From contig CM076851.1 of NCBI GenBank assembly GCA_039519185.1, positions 100,623,531 through 100,687,530 on the forward strand: a DNA stretch of 64,000 bases, given 5' to 3'. This DNA comes from Astragalus membranaceus. Lineage: Eukaryota; Streptophyta; Magnoliopsida; Fabales; Fabaceae. The notes under the pieces are model-generated. The model was given only the letters and a program-made list of their open reading frames with translations. It was not told the DNA's origin and made no database searches. The position numbers were made by a program, and so were the translations under genes. Below, in pieces: positions 34,911 through 45,578 of this stretch (the stretch's first letter is position 1; the number at the start of each line of letters is the position of its first letter).

Positions 34911-36809
34911 CATATATAGAGCTTATGATGATTAGGGAAAAATAATTTTGATTTATATAACTTTTAGTATCATTTTTTGGAATTCTTTTTATCAGTTGAA
35001 AGGCAGATAAGAAGTAAAGAAATATCGTAAAGAAAAGGAAAATGAATGGAGTGAAACCGAAATTTAGAGTTATATGGAAGGTAGCTTATTTGAAAATATG
35101 GTGCAAATTACGATAATCTTATTATAAGAAGTCAAACAAAACTATTTATTTATATTAATTAAAGTATAAATATTTGTTAATTATCTACTATACTTGAATT
35201 ACATAATTTAATAATCAATTTTAAATTATCATTTTTAAGTTATATATTTTAGTCAAACGATATCTAATTTTTAATTATTTTCTATATATACGGTGCCATC
35301 GGTAATATAAATACTAGTATCTTCTTTATTGACATCCACTCCCAACACTTACTGAGCACAAATGTGTACCATCTGTGCACCCAATCTCTGAAAACAAATA
35401 AATCTGCAGAGCACACCCTAACAAATCCGAGAAAACATAGGGTAAATGATCTCTCATACCAACACCAACGCCATCAATAACAATGCTAGGTTGGAACCAA
35501 CACCAACACCAGTCGAACTCTCGTCAGGAGAAGAACACTCTCTCATCCCCTATAAATTGAATGACGATTTTCCATTACCCTCATCCAAGAGGCCTAGTGG
35601 GACACCCTCGTGCTCCAAGAACAAGCCAAAACCACCTATCCCTGGGAGAGCCTCATGATGCAAGCTCAACATCGTAATGTCCACATTACGGTGTTAAGCG
35701 ATTTTTGTTCGTCTAGGGTATTACCAATCGCCACCACATGTGAATGACATGTAGTGGCACGACTGCACTCTGCTAATAATTATCAGTGATAGGATACTCT
35801 TACTTTTTCTTGTTTTCTTAATCCTTTCCAAAATATTTAAATAAAATGAGCTTTTATTTTATTTAAAGAGATTATTTAGTTGAAAAGTTTGTATGCCATC
35901 TTTGGAGTGTATTTGTCGGTCATAAATAAGATATTTTCATTATGTATAAGTTTTATCATATGCAACAAGTTTTCCGAGCCTTTTAAGTAATTATGCTGTG
36001 TGCGTGTAGTCTCCAATGTAAATTTATTTCTGCTTTATTTCATTTCTTCTATTACAATCTCACCGGATCAATTTATTTACCATCGCGATTGTCCCTTTTA
36101 TATCTCCATCATGGTGCGTATGTACGAGAAATAGTTTAAAAAAATTACAAAAATGGATGCTTCAAAGAATATTTGTTGGATGACTATGCATCTCCCTTTA
36201 CTAACCCTCTTTTCTTAGAAAAATTAAGAGATGTAACCACACAAACATGATGTATTTATTGGAATCAAATGTGGCAACAAAATAGGGAAATAGTAATTCC
36301 TATATGAATTGAATGTATAATGATGAAGGTTTGAATCGCCGGGTGCCTACTTGATAATCCTCAGCTAGACCTTGTTGTGTAACAAAGATATTTGATAAAA
36401 ACATGAATCATATATATTGCCACTAGTGTTATGAAACTCAGACTGGAGCGGTTAATCCGACCGTGAATCAGTGGTATGGCTAGTCTAAGCATGTAGTTGA
36501 ACACGACATGTCATAACTCGGCCAGTGTTGCGGTTGGACCGGTGGGTTTTACCCGACCAATGTTGCATTTTTGTATTTCCTATTGCAAAATAACATCATT
36601 TTTCCCATTGTGAATGTGTTTATATAAAAATAAAATTAAAAATAATGTTCTTTGCCTGTTATGAAGGTGTTTAAGAAGTGTTAAGATTTTTTTATAGTTT
36701 TTTCAGTATGAAACTTAAATATATCATTATTTTTTTGATGTTTTATAATTGTGACGGGTCATGTGGTTCAATAAGACCCACAAGTTGTGACCACCATTAA
36801 AAGAATAAA
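34911..36809. other. AT-rich non-coding region
   Basis: No gene could be supported. A 70-codon frame at 35446-35658 (rich in Pro, Ser and Asn) has no known motif. The segment at about 36425-36570 (ACTCAGACTGGAGCGG, GACCGGTGGGTTTTACCCG) is a decayed relative of the ACCGG-dense sequence inside the Mutator-like element at 29410-29590. Confidence 0.4.
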
Positions 36810-37369
36810 ATAATGTAGCCTATCCTACTCATCTCTCGGCATGGTTGCAGCTGATAGAAACCTCATCTAGTTTGTTAAATCATCTAACTGACTAATGCAT
36901 AGTCTGTTAGACACTCCTAGTCAACCTTTGTTTGTTACAACTGATCCTCTACAAACAGCAAACTATAAATAGTTGTTGAGCCTTGTAACAAACAATGAAT
37001 TCAGATAAATAGAACTTTGGAGAAATGAAATCACAATTTGGAGTTTTAACATGGTATCATCGAGCTAGTCGGATTCCTCCATTTCCACTGCTGAAGGTAA
37101 CACTCATGTTCCTGTCGTCGTCGTTGTGGATCTCATCTCAACGAACACAAAGTCTTCCTTCTCTGCAATTACAGAGAAGCTTGACTGTGAAAAATTATCT
37201 TCTTTGGTGCCAACAAGTTGAACTAGTAATCAAGATGCATCAATTGCACCATTTCTTAATTAATCCAATCATTCCTCTTCAATTTAATTCTCAAGGTTGA
37301 AAATGCAACTGCTGAAAAAGTGAATCCAGTATTCAAAAAGTGGGAGCAAAAATATTAACTCCTCCTTAT
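36810..37369 (+). mobile_element. copia1, left part: LTR end, primer site and gag start
   Basis: A TATAAATAG box (36964-36972) and an LTR end (...TTTTAACA at 37051) are followed at once by TGGTATCATCGAGC. That is a decayed initiator-Met primer site, normally TGGTATCAGAGC. Then comes a broken copia gag (TVKNYLLWCQQVELVIKMHQ, FKKWEQKY). It is cut at 37369 by copia2. A matching later part of gag, with the CCHC knuckle, lies at 56215-56680. The LTR start near 36810 is uncertain. Confidence 0.6.
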
Positions 37370-37640
37370 TGAGATATGCCTAGTAATTCTATTACTTGTA
37401 ATTATAGTAGGTGTAGTTAGAAACCTAGTCGAAATGGGCTAGTCGAATGGGCTAGTCGAAATTATGGGCCTGGGCCTGTTTCATTGTATATATATACTGA
37501 TGTCAGTAGCATGTAATTTAGACCTACTTTTATGAAATTCAGTGCAGCTTTTACCTAATATTATATTGCCCTACTTATTCCTCTTGTCCCTTTAGCGCCG
37601 CCACTTCCTTTCTTGTCCCTTTCACGTTTTATCCCCAACA
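37370..37640 (+). repeat. copia2 5' LTR
   Basis: A TGAGATATGCC start and CCCCAACA end, 271 bp. It contains three closely spaced CTAGTCGAA copies (37425, 37439 and 37452). Confidence 0.93.
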
Positions 37641-37643
37641 AAC

Positions 37644-37655
37644 TGGTATCAGAGC
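37644..37655 (+). other. copia2 primer binding site
   Basis: TGGTATCAGAGC, complementary to the 3' end of initiator Met tRNA, three bases after the LTR. This is the usual plant copia primer. Confidence 0.9.
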
Positions 37656-37687
37656 TTGTTAGATCCTTACAAAATCTATCAAGATTC

Positions 37688-39054
37688 ATGGCAGCGCGAG
37701 ACAACTCTGGTGGAGGTATTCCGGGGAACCTCCCAATCTTCGACGGAAAGGATTATGAACGATGGTGTGCGCAGATGAAGGTGCTGTTTCGATATCAAGA
37801 TGTCCTTGATGTCGTGAATGATGGTGTTCCACCCTTGGCAGCAAACGCCACTGAAGCGGTGAGGAACAACCACCATTCGCTGAGGAAGAAAGATGGAAAA
37901 GGGCTGTTTTTGATTCACCAATGCGTTGATTCCAACATCCTGAACCTGATCATCGACTGTGATTCAGCAAAGGCAGCTTGGGACATCCTAAAGAACTCGT
38001 ATGGAGGAGCAGATAGGCTGAAGAAGATACGTCTACAGTCGCTCAGGAAGCAGTACGAGGGCTTGAAGATGACAGATGGAGAATCGATTGGAGATTTCAT
38101 TACGAGGTTAGTAGCATTAACTAATCAAATGAAAGGTAATGGTGAAACTGTGACTGAAGTAAATAAAGTCGAAAAGGTACTCAGATCCTTAACCCTGGAA
38201 TTCGACTACGTTGTTACTGCTATTGAAGAATCCAAGGACCTAGACACATTGAAGTTAGATGAACTTCAGGGTTCCTTAGAGGCGCATGAATTGAGAATAA
38301 GGCAGAGAAGTTCAGAGAAAGAAACTGAACAAGCCTTGCTTTCATACTCCTCTAAGAGAAATTGGAAGGCAGGCAACAAGGAGAAGGGTAGAGAAAAGGG
38401 ATCAAGCAGTAAGAAGAAAGAACAAGGATCTTTCGACAAGAAGAAGGGAGACCTGTCGAAAGTTCAGTGTTATAACTGTCAGCAATTTGGGCATTATAGG
38501 AACAAGTGTAAAAACAAGAAAGTTCCTAGGGATAAAGATGCAGAAGCCAAGTTTGCTAATGATGATGACTCAGACTCAGACTCAGAGGAGTTAATGTTGA
38601 TGGCTGTCGAAGATGAGATTCGACTCGATGAAGGACTTGCTGAAAGTAGCGAGCAAAATAGTGGGAACACTTGTATAAGTGGATTCACTTGTGATGCTCA
38701 AAATACTTGTGCAATGTGTGTGTGGCAGGGCAGTGGAAACACTGGTGATGCCTCCAACATTGCCAGCAATGATGATGACGAATTGTCATTCATGACAGCT
38801 ACTGACCCAGAATTACTGTTGTTGAAGGCTGATACAAATTCGACTGAAGAGAAGTCTGTCGAATGGTATCTCGACACAGGATGTTCAAATCACATGTGTT
38901 GTCACAAGGAGTGGTTTGTCGAACTGGAGCAGATAAGCAAGAAGATAAGGTTTGCAGATAACAGTAAAGTTACTGCTGAAGGAGTAGGTACCATAAAGTT
39001 CCTGTCGAAAGATGGTAAGTGGTGCTACATCCAAGGGGTATTTTATGTACCTGA
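37688..39054 (+). CDS. gag-pol: copia2 polyprotein, part 1: gag, zinc knuckle, protease
   Basis: The start is ATG at 37688 (MAARDNSGGGIPGNLPIF). Gag core (UBN2-type): FDGKDYERWCAQMKVLFRYQ through about residue 220. A basic linker precedes the CCHC knuckle CYNCQQFGHYRNKC (about residues 261-274). An acidic, Cys-containing spacer leads to protease with LDTGCSNHMCC (about residue 394); plant copia proteases have D-(S/T)-G here. The frame is intact to the insertion of the Ogre derivative after CCTGA (39050-39054), which splits the codon after YVP. It continues in phase at 53071. The product would be processed in a cytoplasmic virus-like particle. A longer frame to 39082 only runs into the inserted LTR. 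Confidence 0.92.
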
Positions 39055-42000
39055 TGTCATACCCCAATTTTGTCCAGCTTAGATCAAAACCCTAATTTTC
39101 CACAAAAATAAATAAGTTGAGGAGTGAGAAGCATCATGCATTGCATTTTGAGTCCTAAAAGTCATTCCAAAGTTTCTAAAATCATTTTTAGAGTTGAAAT
39201 GCACTTTCTGGGTAAATCAGGTTTTTTTGAGTCCAAAAGGGTATTTTGGTCATTTCACAATAAAAATGATAATTCCTCATGAAGGTCATTGAGCATGCAT
39301 TCTAAGATTCTAGAGGTCATTTCTAGGGTTATAGATTCATTTTTGAAGTGGAAACGCATTTTTCGGGCAAATTAGGGTTTTAGCGTCAAAAAGGGTATTT
39401 TGGTCAATTGTAACGGTTTTTTTTCAAAAAGGCTCAAAAAATATGTATAATTAAAAATATGAAATCTGAAATCAAAAATGAAAAATGAATAATAAAATAA
39501 TATTGGATGTTTATTGTATTTTTAGAATTAGGGCTAATTCCTTTTAGGTGCTTTTTGCTTTTATCCATTTTTGGCCAAAGTAAGCACCAATTTTACAAGC
39601 AAACCACCTCCCTCACTCCACCTTCACTTCAGCCCCCATCAAGTGCACATCACAAAAAATCCTTTCATCATGACAAGCACACCTTTGTATTTTCTTCATT
39701 TTTGCATAATCTCTCTTCTCCTCATCTCAACTCCTTCATATATTGTTGTTGTTGCTTTGAGGAGCCATCTCAAACACTATTGACAAGCACTTAGGGAGGC
39801 TTGGGTGTTTGAGGTGGCTCCTTGGCTTTGAAGGAGTTGTTCTTGTGTTTTCTTGCATTTGCTTGTATTTTGAATCTAGTTGCCTAATTTTCATCAAATG
39901 AAAACTCATTCTCATACTCCATGTGCATTCGACCATGAACTCTATTCTAGGGTTCTTGTTCATTTTATGATTTGGGTTTAAATAATTGTTGATCTTGGAC
40001 CATACATAGCCTTGGGTTTGGGCAAGAAAAATAGGGTTCATGTTGCTTGTTTTGTTTTCTTTAATTTTGAATGAATAAATGCATGATTTTGTTAGTGTTT
40101 GTTTTAGGAACTTGCATGATAGATTAGGTCCTCTTCTTTTGTGTTGTTTTGTGTGTTAATTTGTCAATTTTTGCATGAAATAAGTTGATGATTCCATGCT
40201 TGTATGCATTCGGCCATGACTAGGGTTTTTACCCCTTTGATTGCATGAAATGTGTCATTTTGATTGTGGTTGAGTAAATGCAAGTTGTGTCATTGTGTTT
40301 TTTTAACTTTTTACCATTTCATTAACTTTTCACTTTTACCATTTCACATGTACCATTTCATTAATAAGTTACTTTTCACTTTTTACCTTTACTAATTTTC
40401 AAAAATTACTTTCTACTTCAAGTAAAATAAATTTACCATTTCACTAACTTTTTACTAAAAGTTTTCACCACTTGCATCTTTGCATAAAAACCCCAAAACA
40501 TTTTCTCATTTGCATTTCAAACTTTTTCAACTTTATAAAATAAACCCCAAAATACTTTTACCACTTTCAAGACCAAAAACATTTCATCTCATTTCCAAAA
40601 CACCAAAACCCAAAAACATTTTACCACTTTCTTACCTAAACCTTTTACCAAAACATTTTCACTTGCATGCATCTTCATTCATCCCTATTTTATGCAACAC
40701 TCTCATGCATCCTCAAGTATCTATGCCTTGCATAATAAACGTAATCCTACTTAAATGCTCATGCATTCTTGTATGCTCATGCGTTCACATGCTCGCCTAA
40801 TCATGCATCATTGCTCACATGTTCATTCACCTAACCTAGAATACTCTATGCCTATGATTAATTGTATTTCTTTGTTCTTGATGCCATTTGAATGTCTTGA
40901 CTTAATTGTGCACAAACCCTTTTACACAATCATGTGCCCTTATAAGACTACCAACATGTGTAGCATAGAGGTATATGTGCCCCTCTTGAGATTGCTCCCA
41001 ACTCGTGTAGCAATTCCCCTTCACACACAAACACAATTGTTTTGAGAACTTTGTCTCGCATCTTTGACAATTAAATCTCTTGATTATGTCGGCATGCTTA
41101 ATCTTAGTTGATGGTCAACATGTTCATGATTGCTTGATTAGTTGAATATGTTCGAACTTCATTCATTCATTTTGCATTTGGTTTTGGACATAGAATTCGA
41201 TTGAAAATGATTTATTTATTTTCTAAAAACTTTTTTCCAAACCCATTAATTTTCAAAGCATTTTCAATAAACAAAAATAAGCAAGTAGTGGAGGTCACCC
41301 ATAACCTTTGTTAGTTTGATCTCTATGAACGGTCTTCAATTTCGCATGAGTACTTAGCGATGATTACCCATAACCTTAGTTAGTTTAATCATTCGCTAAT
41401 GCTCGTCCTACTTCAAAAACCTTTTCAAAACCAAAGAACTAGAACTACGTCGCTTTGATTCCCATTTGGGATACGTTGGAGCGAGCCACGTCTTCGTCAA
41501 GCACAACAAACCAAAATTAATTCGATTACGAAAACCCTTTTTGATCATCTAAAATAAAAACCGATTATCATTAATGATCACTCGCGCCGTTGCCGTTTGG
41601 TTGTTAATGATAATTTCATTTTCAAAAGAGTTAGTAGCGCGGCCACTCTAAACCGTTGTTGTTTGGTCGTCGCGAACACGCGAATCAAAAGCAAAACCTA
41701 TTATCGTTAATGATCACTCGCGCCGTTGCCGTTTGGTTGTTAATGATAATTTCATTTTCAAAAGAGTTAGTAGCGCGGCCACTCTAAACCGTTGTTGTTT
41801 GGTCATCGCAAATCCTCACTCCCACTGCGAAAACTCATCTAAACAGACTAAAAAACAAAAACCTTTTTAGGACAACCAAGAACTACGTAGCTTTGAATTC
41901 TCCATCGCACCAGGAGATACGTAGGAGCGAGAGGCCAACTCTCGTCAAGCGCCAAAAATAAAAATTTTCATTAAGTCTTCTCACTCCCTTTTCAATAAAG

Positions 42001-42272
42001 AGGCAAAATAAAAGCATTTTCAAATCAACCCTTCAAACCACACATTTAATTAAAGGTTCCCTTTCGGTAGAAAGGAGGTATGGGGTGCTAATACCTTCCC
42101 CATGCCTAACCGACCCCCGAACCCATATCTCTAGTTTTCGAAAGACCATCCGCCTTGTCTAAAAGACCTTTTTTCAATGTTTTGGTCTTAAAATTAAAAT
42201 ATTGGTGGCGGCTCCATACCTTTTCCACGTTGTACAATGAGAAGTCCGAACCGGATTTTTTGGGGTGCAACA
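39055..42272 (+). repeat. Ogre derivative 5' LTR (3,218 bp)
   Basis: Nearly identical to the 3' LTR; I count about 15-20 substitutions by eye over the alignable length. It lacks about 476 bp present in the 3' copy at 50003-50478. It contains a 136-bp tandem duplication (41564 and 41700) and two CTACGTA hairpin modules (41451-41502 and 41879-41954). Confidence 0.93.
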
Positions 42273-42274
42273 GC

Positions 42275-42292
42275 TGGCGACTCCACTGGGGA
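42275..42292 (+). other. Ogre derivative primer binding site (tRNA-Arg type)
   Basis: TGGCGACTCCACTGGGGA starts two bases after the 5' LTR. Ogre elements are known to use tRNA-Arg as primer. Confidence 0.85.
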
Positions 42293-44150
42293 CTTTTCTT
42301 TTTTTAAGTGGGTCAAGCCTAACTAATTAAGATGTGTGGTTTAATGTATTGTTTTGACTGATACCTTGTTTGCCTTCATTCTTTTTCCTTTCTTTCTTAT
42401 CATTAATTGTAGGCATACGCATTTGTCTTCTTCTATGTTTGTTCCCTATCTCCTTTTCTTTTATTGCTTATGCTCATGCGTTTCTCCCCAATTCTACCCG
42501 GATCCCCCCTTCTTGGCTCCCTTTCTTGAGGTAAGCAATGTACCTGATTGTTGTTGAAACCCCAGGCTAGCTTATTTGATATTGAACCCTAGTGTAGACG
42601 ACATGTTGTTACCTTGCTTTTTCTGGACTGTTCTGGCGTCTCACTTGCAGGTGGGGTAATATGTGTCGGGTAGTTTTAAGTGGTACGCCCTTACCACACA
42701 CACTCACACCCTTATGATTCTGTGCTTTGAGAGAGGCCTAAAACCCAAGGTCTGACAAGACTTAGGGGAGTGGAAACGAGTAGTGACTGGCAATTGGACT
42801 GTTGTCCTTCGACTCTCACGAAAGTTTCAGCCAGAGTATGCTCTTTCATGATGCCTCACACCAGATGGCGTTCCATCGTTGTGGGTGCTACTGTGAAAGA
42901 GAATTAGCTTTGGTAACCTGGTGAGGAAGTGACTAGAACCCACATGGGAGGAACATTTGAGTTGTCCTAGAACTTAGGTCCCCACCTTCGTAGGACACAG
43001 GGGGCATACCAAATTGTGTGTTGCATCGTAATATAGACATGTTTTCAAAAAAGAGCAGGAGGTTTTTCAAATAAAAAGTAGAGAAAGAGCTGCCGTTGTA
43101 GCCTTTCTTCTGCCGGTCCGTACGAAGTGACATATGGCCCACTCTTTTCAAAAAAAGAGAGAACGAGCTGTCGTTGTAGCCTTTCTCTTACTAGGGCCAT
43201 ATGAAACCACGTATAGCCCGCATTTTTCAAAAAAAAAAAACAAACAGAAGTATCTTGCATCCTGCATCATTGCATCATTACATCATTGCGTCATTTGCAT
43301 TAAATAAAGTTCTCATTTTGAAAAGAATCATTCATCTTGCATTCCCTTTCATTACATAAAGATAAAACAAAAAACAATTATATCATCTGCATAGCATAAA
43401 CATTTCATTTATAATCATGCAAAAAATCTTCGTCAAGTTCATCCAAGACGAGGCATTCATACATAAGCATTATTTCAAAAAAGACACGGTAGAACTACGT
43501 ACGCTTTGATTCCTCATCACAGTGAGGATACGTAGGAGCGGGTCCGCCCCGTCAAGCATAACAAATGAAAAAAGCCATTTTGAAAAAGCATCATTCTTGC
43601 ATTAAAAAATGCATTGAAATTTTGTATTTCATCTTGCACAAAAAAAAACAATTTTTATTTTTTTATTTTTTAGAATAAGTACACTTCTCAAGTGGTCATT
43701 TTTCCATGCATTTGCATATCATGATCTGTACAATAAAGGTTTTGATGAGAGACGAGACGGTTTTGCAAAATAGTCATTCCCCAAAAAAAAAAAAAAAAAA
43801 AACTCAAGGTGTTCCAAAGTACCCAGTTCTCGAGTCAGCAGCTCATTCACATAACTTCAAAATTTTTGCATCTCATCCATCCCATGATAAAAGATTAAAA
43901 TTGTTCATAAATTTTTTCTATCATGTGAAGCATTCTCCCAGGCATGCATGCCATGTGCAGTCGCCCCTGTCCGTGTCCGTCAGTTTCCCTGCTTTATCAT
44001 CATTCCCCGTCCTAGTCTAGCCCCGCCCGTAAAGCCTAAAGTGTCGCATGCATTTGTTCAGTCATTCGTTCTTGCGCTTATGTTGTGTGCCCTGTTATCT
44101 CTAGAAAGAGGCCAACTGGTTTGCCGATACCCGCTTCAGACTCAAGATTC
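42293..44150 (+). other. Ogre derivative leader (5' UTR), no supported ORF
   Basis: A long leader with no convincing coding sequence. A module GAGCTG(C/T)CGTTGTAGCC is duplicated at 43087 and 43165 (78 bp apart), between A-rich CTTTTCAAAAAA stretches. A third CTACGTA hairpin module is at 43491-43557. Autonomous Ogre elements often carry an extra ORF in this region; none is readable here. Confidence 0.6.
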
Positions 44151-45578
44151 ATGGCGACCAATCAAGGAAACCTAGTGATTGAGAATCCCGACAATTCAGG
44201 TCTAGATAATCCGATTATGGAAGTCCTCAAGCAGCTAGTCCAAGGGAATCAGGCACTAGTCCAAGAGAATCAGGCGTTAAATAATAAAGTCGGGGTGATA
44301 GAAATGCAGATGGATGCGATAAGAATGCAGATGACTGAAATGATGGGCACCCTGCAAGCTTTGAAAAACGGGACCACTACCGAAGATACTGCTGTTGTAA
44401 ACCCAGGTGGGGCCGCAACCATCCTTCCTACCTCGGGACCCGCTGAAGCTGTGACTGCTATTCCCCATCCGGGATCTGGGGTTAATTATCCTGCTCACGC
44501 CCTGGGAGGTGCTGATCCACATGAGGTTTCTCTTTTCAATATGGATAGTGATCCTCAAGGTCACCTATTTGAGAACTCTCAACCCAGAGATCAGTTGCAT
44601 GAGATGGAAAAGCGTTTAAAAGCCATAGAGGATTCAAAGACCAAAGCTAAAGACGCCCGTGATCTATGTCTTGTTCCAGACTTGGTTATTCCCCCAAAGA
44701 TGAAGGTGCCAGTCTTTGACCAATATTGTGGTACCAGCTGCCCAAATAGACACGTAACCATGTACGCCCGAAGGATGACCGCATACAATCACGACGACAA
44801 ACTGCTCATCCACTACTTCCAGTACAGCCTAACTGGGGCATCTCTGGATTGGTACATGCAGTTGCAGCTTTCCGACGTCCACAGTTGGGAGGACCTTTCT
44901 GAAGCTTTCTTAAAGGAGTACGAATACAACAAAGACATGGCTCCAGATCAGATTCAGCTGCAGTGTATGAGCAAGAAAGATCATGAGTCCTTTAAGGAAT
45001 ATGCTCAAAGATGGAGGAGCATAGCTGCTCAGGTGAAGCCACCATTGACTGAAAAGGAGATGGTGTACATGTTTATAGAGACTCTCCCAGCTGTTTTCTA
45101 TGAACGTCTGGTTGGAAGTGGGTCCTCAAGCTTCTCAGATGTGATCAAAGTAGGGGCAAGACTTGAAGTCGGGATGAAGAGAGGAAGAATCCCCTGCAAT
45201 CCTACTGGCGCCGACAATGCTAGTGATTTGCCTGCAAGGAAAAATGGAGAAATCAATGCTATAGTGGGACAAGGAAAGTCACGTCAGTACGACCCCATTC
45301 CTGTGTCGTACACTGATTTGTGCAGCTATCTAATCAACCATAGGTTGATCTCTCCTCGTGGGATGAAGCCAGTCCAACCTCCATTCCCAAGAAGGTATAA
45401 TGCAAAGGCTACCTGTGAATTCCATTCTGGGGCAATTGGTCACTCTACTGAGAACTGTCATCCTTTGAAGCAGTCGGTTCAGGATCTTATTGATACAAAA
45501 CAGTTGACCTTTGATGAGGGAGGTGAAGGACTAAACCCTTTGAGATCAGGGCTGTCAGGCCGGGATGGCAGTAGTTGA
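44151..45578 (+). CDS. gag: Ogre-type Gag protein, 475 aa
   Basis: The start is ATG at 44151 (MATNQGNLVIENPD); the frame is open further upstream but has no ATG. Residues about 15-70 form a predicted coiled coil (IMEVLKQLVQGNQALVQENQ and following heptads). A variable Gly/Pro/Ala linker follows. The retrotransposon gag core begins near residue 184 (KVPVFDQYCGTSCP, FQYSLTGASLDWYMQL, WEDLSEAFLKEY). Near residue 421 is a zinc-binding motif, CEFHSGAIGHSTENC (C-x2-H-x5-H-x4-C). The frame ends in TGA without protease. There are no disabling changes. Gag forms the particle that packages RNA; in this element it is the only protein. Confidence 0.92.
   Translation: MATNQGNLVIENPDNSGLDNPIMEVLKQLVQGNQALVQENQALNNKVGVIEMQMDAIRMQMTEMMGTLQALKNGTTTEDTAVVNPGGAATILPTSGPAEAVTAIPHPGSGVNYPAHALGGADPHEVSLFNMDSDPQGHLFENSQPRDQLHEMEKRLKAIEDSKTKAKDARDLCLVPDLVIPPKMKVPVFDQYCGTSCPNRHVTMYARRMTAYNHDDKLLIHYFQYSLTGASLDWYMQLQLSDVHSWEDLSEAFLKEYEYNKDMAPDQIQLQCMSKKDHESFKEYAQRWRSIAAQVKPPLTEKEMVYMFIETLPAVFYERLVGSGSSSFSDVIKVGARLEVGMKRGRIPCNPTGADNASDLPARKNGEINAIVGQGKSRQYDPIPVSYTDLCSYLINHRLISPRGMKPVQPPFPRRYNAKATCEFHSGAIGHSTENCHPLKQSVQDLIDTKQLTFDEGGEGLNPLRSGLSGRDGSS

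Noticed and set aside
36425..36575. GACCGGTGGGTTTTACCCG segment considered as a separate intact transposon
   Set aside because: Too decayed to define ends or target duplication. Noted only as a relative of 29410-29590.
42273..44150. Search for an Ogre-type extra ORF before gag
   Set aside because: Only short frames without motifs; nothing supportable.
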